64,000 nucleotides of DNA from an uncultured Acidimicrobiales bacterium (GTDB lineage: Bacteria > Actinomycetota > Acidimicrobiia > Acidimicrobiales > CALAML01): contig CALAML010000260.1 of NCBI GenBank assembly GCA_937925845.1, positions 1 through 64,000 on the forward strand, in the 5' to 3' direction. Made by a program: the position numbers and the translations under genes. Shown one piece after another: positions 59,837 to 64,000 of this stretch (the stretch's first letter is position 1; each line of letters starts with the position of its first letter). The notes beneath the pieces were generated by a model. It searched no databases, was not told the origin of the DNA, and saw nothing but the letters and a program-made list of their open reading frames with translations.

Positions 59837-59857
59837 GCGCGGAAAACCGCGCTTTTT
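59837..59857 (+). terminator. Rho-independent terminator upstream of parA
   Basis: gcgcgg-aaaa-ccgcgc-ttttt. Confidence 0.75.
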
Positions 59858-59969
59858 GACAACCGGGCGCTATGAACGCGGGTCACGCTCTGTGGTCGTC
59901 GGGGGATGGCCATCACCTCGACCAAACGCACGCCTTGCAATTGCTTCGCCCTCAGGTGAGGATGACCCC

Positions 59970-61082
59970 ATGTCGACGCCATCCTCCTCGAGGGAGACTG
60001 TCGCGCACCCGGTGGAAAACGATGAAAATGCATCGGCCACGGGGCCAACAGCAGCAGAAGAAAATCCCCCGCATCGTGAACCAAATCCCGAAGTAGTGGC
60101 GCCCGCATTACCACCGGAAAAGCTCACCACTTCTCCGTCTGATTCGACACCACCATCCGGGGCTCATGCAGCCACTACCGCTGATCGTGCCGCGGCGCGT
60201 ACCGACGAAGAACTTTCGGTTCAGATCGGAGCCGATCTTGAGGTAGTGATCGCCAGCCACTCCCCTGGCGAGGCTCCTCGACCTACCTCGCCCTTCGTCC
60301 GACCTCTGCCCCGCACCATCTGTTTGGCCAACCAAAAGGGTGGTGTCGGTAAAACCACCACCGCCGTGAACCTGGGTGCCGGTTTGGCTGAGCTGGGTTA
60401 CCGGGTACTGGTGGTCGACCTCGATCCGCAGGGCAACGCCACCACCGGGCTCGGTATCGAGATGGCCTCCTTGGAGTACTCGATGTACGACGTCTTGTTG
60501 CGGGACGTCCCCATGGAGGACTGCATCGAACCCACCTCGGTCCGCAACCTCTTTGTCGCCCCATCCAACCTCGATCTGGCCGGTGCCGAAATCGAGTTGG
60601 TGCCGGTCATGAGCCGCGAACTCCGTCTCCGGGCCGCAGTAGCCGACATCCGTGAGGACTTCGACTACGTCCTGATCGACTGTCCCCCGTCGCTTGGACT
60701 CCTCACGGTCAACGCTCTTGCGGGAGCTCAGGAAGTCCTGGTTCCCATCCAGTGCGAGTACTACGCCCTTGAGGGCCTGGGGCAGCTGCTGCAGAACGTA
60801 GAGATGGTGCAGAAGAACCTGAACCCCGGCCTCGAGGTCTCCGCCATCGTGTTGGTGATGTTCGACGGACGTACCAAGCTCGCCGGCCAGGTTGCCGACG
60901 ACGTGCGAGCCCACTTTGGTGCCCGCGTCTGTGAAGTAATGATCCCCCGAAACGTTCGGTTGTCCGAGGCCCCCTCCTACGGCCAACCGGTCCTAACATT
61001 TGATGCAACATCTCGCGGGGCCCATGCCTACCGCGACCTGGCAATGGAGGTGAGTGGTGGCCCGTCCGAGCGGCCTCGGTAG
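59970..61082 (+). CDS. parA: ParA/Soj chromosome partitioning ATPase
   Basis: CLANQKGGVGKTTTAVNLGAGLAELGYRVLVVDLDPQGNATTGLG. Confidence 0.95.
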   Translation: MSTPSSSRETVAHPVENDENASATGPTAAEENPPHREPNPEVVAPALPPEKLTTSPSDSTPPSGAHAATTADRAAARTDEELSVQIGADLEVVIASHSPGEAPRPTSPFVRPLPRTICLANQKGGVGKTTTAVNLGAGLAELGYRVLVVDLDPQGNATTGLGIEMASLEYSMYDVLLRDVPMEDCIEPTSVRNLFVAPSNLDLAGAEIELVPVMSRELRLRAAVADIREDFDYVLIDCPPSLGLLTVNALAGAQEVLVPIQCEYYALEGLGQLLQNVEMVQKNLNPGLEVSAIVLVMFDGRTKLAGQVADDVRAHFGARVCEVMIPRNVRLSEAPSYGQPVLTFDATSRGAHAYRDLAMEVSGGPSERPR

Positions 61083-62169
61083 AGGTCTGAGTTCACTGAT
61101 TCCCGAGGCCGCAGAGCAGCCTGGGACTCCGGCGGTTCTGCGTAATGTCGCCATTGGCGATATCACGCCCAACCCCAACCAGCCCCGTGTTCACTTCGAC
61201 CAGGAAGCCCTCGATGAACTCGCCGATTCGGTGGCGGAGTTGGGCGTGCTCCAGCCGATTCTGGTCCGCGAGCTTGGTGATGGCCGCTACGAGTTAGTCG
61301 CCGGTGAGCGGCGCTGGCGGGCGGCAACCCAGGCCGGCCTGGAGACCATCCCGGTCCTGGTCCGAGACATCGGCCCCGAAGGTTCGCTCGCCGAGGCGTT
61401 GGTCGAAAACCTGCACCGCCGTGAGCTCAACGTGCTGGAAGAGGCCTCGGCCTATCAGCAGTTGATGGACCAGTTCGGTCTCACCCAAACCGAGGTGGCC
61501 AAGCGGGTTGGTAAGAGTCGTCCGGTGATCAGCACCATGCTGGGCACCCTCACCATGCCCCAGCCCATCCAGAAGCTGGTGGCCGAGGACCGCTTGACCG
61601 CCACCCAGGCCCGCATGCTCCAAGGGGTTCCCCAGAAGGAACTGGCCATCAGTTTGGCCGAAGAGGCTGCGGACGGCGGCATGACGGTCCGAGACCTGCG
61701 GGAGCGGGTACGAGAGGCCGAAGACGACTACGCGGCGCTCACCGGCGCTCCGAAGCGGCACCGCAGCCCCAAGACCAAAACTCACCGCAAGCCCAAGCGC
61801 ACCGAGCGGCTCTCGACCGATCCGGCGCTTTTGGAACTTGAGGAACGACTCGAAGAGCGTTTCTCCACCTCGGTCTCAGTAGCCATGGGCTCCAAGCGGG
61901 GCCGCATCGTTATCGACTTTTCCACGGTCGAGGACCTCGAGCGGATCTACCGCTTGATGATGCTCGGCAGCAGCGATCCGGAGTACTACGACCCCGACGC
62001 CCGAGTGATCGACCTGGATCGCTTCCCGGAACCTGAGGCCGAAGCTCCAGCCGGGTCCGACCCAACACCTGAGTCAGAGGCTCAGGCCAAGCCAAACTCG
62101 ACCAAGGCCGAAGAGCCGATCGAGCCGGTACGGATCATCCCGACCAAGATGAAGCCGCAACAGGACTAA
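61054..62169 (+). CDS. parB: ParB/Spo0J chromosome partitioning protein
   Basis: GRGLSSLIPEA; NPNQPRVHFDQEALDELADSVAELGVLQPILVRELGDGRYELVAGERRWRAA. Confidence 0.96.
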   Translation: MVARPSGLGRGLSSLIPEAAEQPGTPAVLRNVAIGDITPNPNQPRVHFDQEALDELADSVAELGVLQPILVRELGDGRYELVAGERRWRAATQAGLETIPVLVRDIGPEGSLAEALVENLHRRELNVLEEASAYQQLMDQFGLTQTEVAKRVGKSRPVISTMLGTLTMPQPIQKLVAEDRLTATQARMLQGVPQKELAISLAEEAADGGMTVRDLRERVREAEDDYAALTGAPKRHRSPKTKTHRKPKRTERLSTDPALLELEERLEERFSTSVSVAMGSKRGRIVIDFSTVEDLERIYRLMMLGSSDPEYYDPDARVIDLDRFPEPEAEAPAGSDPTPESEAQAKPNSTKAEEPIEPVRIIPTKMKPQQD

Positions 62170-62274
62170 GCCGGGCGAGGGCCGTCGGGCCCGAAGCCCA
62201 TACCCCAAATCCGGGAACCGGATTCGGAGTCAGAGCTCAGAGTGAGGGCCAGAGCCCAAGATCGGTTACGAGCC

Positions 62275-62330
62275 CAGATCTCTGACGCCCAGCACTGCGC
62301 CTCTTTCAGCCAAAGGCGTCAAAACCTTGA
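62275..62330. repeat. Degenerate copy of the intergenic palindromic repeat (copy 4)
   Basis: cagatctctgacgcccagcactgcgcctctttcagccaaaggcgtcaaaaccttg. Confidence 0.5.
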
Positions 62331-62356
62331 TTGCGGGGATCCGTAACGAGACAGAA

Positions 62357-62390
62357 AGAGAGCCCGGACCACATCGGCCCGGGCTCTCTC
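62357..62390. terminator. Bidirectional-type terminator between parB and trxA
   Basis: agagagcccgg accacatcgg cccgggctctct long GC stem. Confidence 0.75.
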
Positions 62391-62555
62391 AGTTCTGAAT
62401 TCCTTGTACTTTCCACACCTGTGGATAAACCTGGGGAAGAGGGGGGAGAATCCTGAGGATTACTCCTTCGCCTCCTCAGCCGGCTTGGTCAAGTGGCGCG
62501 AGTTTCCGGCTGATTTTGCCAAAAACTGGCCAAGGTCTAAAGCCGACGGCTGGGC

Positions 62556-62882
62556 TTAGAGGTGGGGGGTGAGTTCGTCGAGGAGCTGGGCCTTGCTCTT
62601 GGCGCCCACGATCTTGTGGGCCACTTCGCCGTCCTTGAACAACAACATGGTGGGGATGCTCATCACTTCGAAGCGGCGGGCCACGTTCGGGTTTTCGTCG
62701 ACGTTGACCTTCGAGATGTTGATCACACCAACCTTCTCGTCGGCGATCTCGTCGAGGATCGGGGCCACCATCTTGCAGGGGCCGCACCATTCGGCCCAGA
62801 AGTCGACCAGCACCGGCTCAGAGGCGGAGCCGATGGTCTCATCAAAGGTGGCGTCGGTGAGTTGCGAAACGTTTTCGGACAT
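62556..62882 (-). CDS. trxA: Thioredoxin
   Basis: VLVDFWAEWCGPCKMVAPILDEIADE; SIPTMLLFKDG. Confidence 0.97.
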   Translation of the reverse strand: MSENVSQLTDATFDETIGSASEPVLVDFWAEWCGPCKMVAPILDEIADEKVGVINISKVNVDENPNVARRFEVMSIPTMLLFKDGEVAHKIVGAKSKAQLLDELTPHL

Positions 62883-63175
62883 GGTGTGGGCCTTTCGGGG
62901 TGGGTGGCCGGGTCGTTGCCGCCGGGCCATTGAACTTAGTCGCAGTAGGGGCGTGGTTCCGGACAATCACCGTCACGCCAGTGAGCTACGGCAAAGCGAA
63001 TGTCTGGTTTCAGGCTACCGACGATGCAACCGGAGAAGCGCCGCCGTCATTCCCGATCAGTGAACGAATCGAACGCGTGATCGCAGAAATCTCGGGAGAG
63101 GTCGAAGCGGATAACCGGAAGCGGATAGAGACTGAGGACGTAGCTCTATCGGCCTTCCTCGACTGTTGTCCGGAA

Positions 63176-64000
63176 TTAGGCGTCGTGTTGGGCTTCTAGC
63201 CAGCGTTCGGCGTCGATGGCGGCCATACAGCCGGAACCGGCGGCGGTGATGGCCTGGCGGTAGTAGTCGTCCTGGACGTCGCCGCAGGCAAACACGCCGG
63301 GCACGTTGGTGATGGTGGTGCCGGGCTCGGTTACCAGGTACGCCGACTCGTGGAGGTCGAGGGCGCCCTTGAACAAGTCGGTGTTCGGGCGGTGACCGAT
63401 GGCTACGAACAGGCCGGTGAAGTCCATCTTCGACTCTTCACCGGTGTTGGTGTCGGTGATGGTGATGCCCTCAAGTTTGGTCTCGCCGTGGATGTCAGTG
63501 ACCGTCGAGTTCCACTGCCACTTGATCTTTTCGTTGGCCATGGCCCGGTCCTGCATGATCTGTGAGGCCCGCAGTTCATCGCGGCGGTGGATAACCGTTA
63601 CGCTTTTGGCGAACTTGGTGAGAAACGTGGCTTCTTCCATCGCAGAGTCGCCACCACCGACCACGGCGATGTCCTGGTCCTTGAAGAAAAAGCCGTCGCA
63701 GGTGGCGCACGTGGACACCCCGTGGCCGAGGAGTCGGCTCTCGCCGTCGAGGCCCAGCATCAGTGACTGGGCGCCGGTGGCCACGATCACGCTCTTGGAC
63801 ACAAAGTCGGGTTCGCCTTCGGGGTCACCGGTCCAGACTTTGAAGGGCTGTTCGGTGAAGTCGACGCGTGTGGCCTTGACCGTATGCACGTCGGTGCCGA
63901 ACTTGGTGGCCTGTTCCCGGAAGCGCATCATCAGCTCCGGACCCATGATTCCCTCGGGAAATCCGGGGTAGTTCTCCACATCGGTGGTCAGCATCAACTG
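63176..64000 (-). CDS. trxB: Thioredoxin-disulfide reductase (partial, N-terminus beyond the right edge)
   Basis: STCATCDGFFFKDQDIAVVGGGDSAMEEATFLTKFAKSVTVIHRR; GVFACGDVQDDYYRQAITAAGSGCMAAIDAERWL. Confidence 0.96.
   Translation of the reverse strand, partial: QLMLTTDVENYPGFPEGIMGPELMMRFREQATKFGTDVHTVKATRVDFTEQPFKVWTGDPEGEPDFVSKSVIVATGAQSLMLGLDGESRLLGHGVSTCATCDGFFFKDQDIAVVGGGDSAMEEATFLTKFAKSVTVIHRRDELRASQIMQDRAMANEKIKWQWNSTVTDIHGETKLEGITITDTNTGEESKMDFTGLFVAIGHRPNTDLFKGALDLHESAYLVTEPGTTITNVPGVFACGDVQDDYYRQAITAAGSGCMAAIDAERWLEAQHDA

Noticed and set aside
59440-59970. parS site search upstream of parAB and elsewhere
   Set aside because: No sequence close to TGTTTCACGTGAAACA was seen by eye; a motif scan would be needed.
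62420-62428. Isolated perfect DnaA box tgtggataa (TTATCCACA) between parB and trxA
   Set aside because: Single copy outside the cluster; could be chance or a DnaA titration/regulatory site, not enough evidence.
62900-63199. ORF 62900..63199 (+), between trxA and trxB
   Set aside because: Overlaps the trxA upstream region and the trxB 3' end; no recognisable motif or clear ribosome-binding site; possibly real in its middle part but unsupported.

Overview
High-GC (actinobacterial, Acidimicrobiia-like by gene content) chromosomal window spanning the replication-origin neighbourhood. Left part (about 2.7-25.9 kb): an exopolysaccharide/capsule cluster with PIG-L deacetylase, NAD-epimerase, WecG/TagA, several GT4 glycosyltransferases, a Wzx-like flippase, a beta-helix protein, a ligase/polymerase fused to a Wzz-like region, a Wzc/CpsD-like BY-kinase and a TMPK-APH fusion. 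Middle (26-44 kb): an Rpf-like protein, a compact tRNA cluster with several aberrant members, a thioredoxin-like gene interrupted only by one in-frame UGA in its redox motif, hrpA, hisN-like, a FliA/WhiG-type sigma factor and DUF3566. Right part (44.5-64 kb): gyrA, gyrB, DUF721, recF, dnaN, oriC, dnaA, rpmH, rnpA, yidD, yidC, split jag, rsmG, parA, parB, trxA, trxB. Strongest leads: (1) a candidate selenoprotein or UGA-recoded redoxin (SW-UGA-GC) with a suitably placed hairpin; (2) a nearby tRNA cluster with a compact-D-arm tRNA-Trp(CCA), a C33 tRNA-Glu and a degenerate tRNA-like unit; (3) a roughly 190-bp tandem repeat between dnaA and rpmH; (4) a dispersed palindromic intergenic repeat with a conserved G.U asymmetry; (5) unusual fusions in the polysaccharide cluster; (6) a split Jag and a probable CTG-initiated rsmG. 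No database or folding tool was run; product names come from motifs read by eye.
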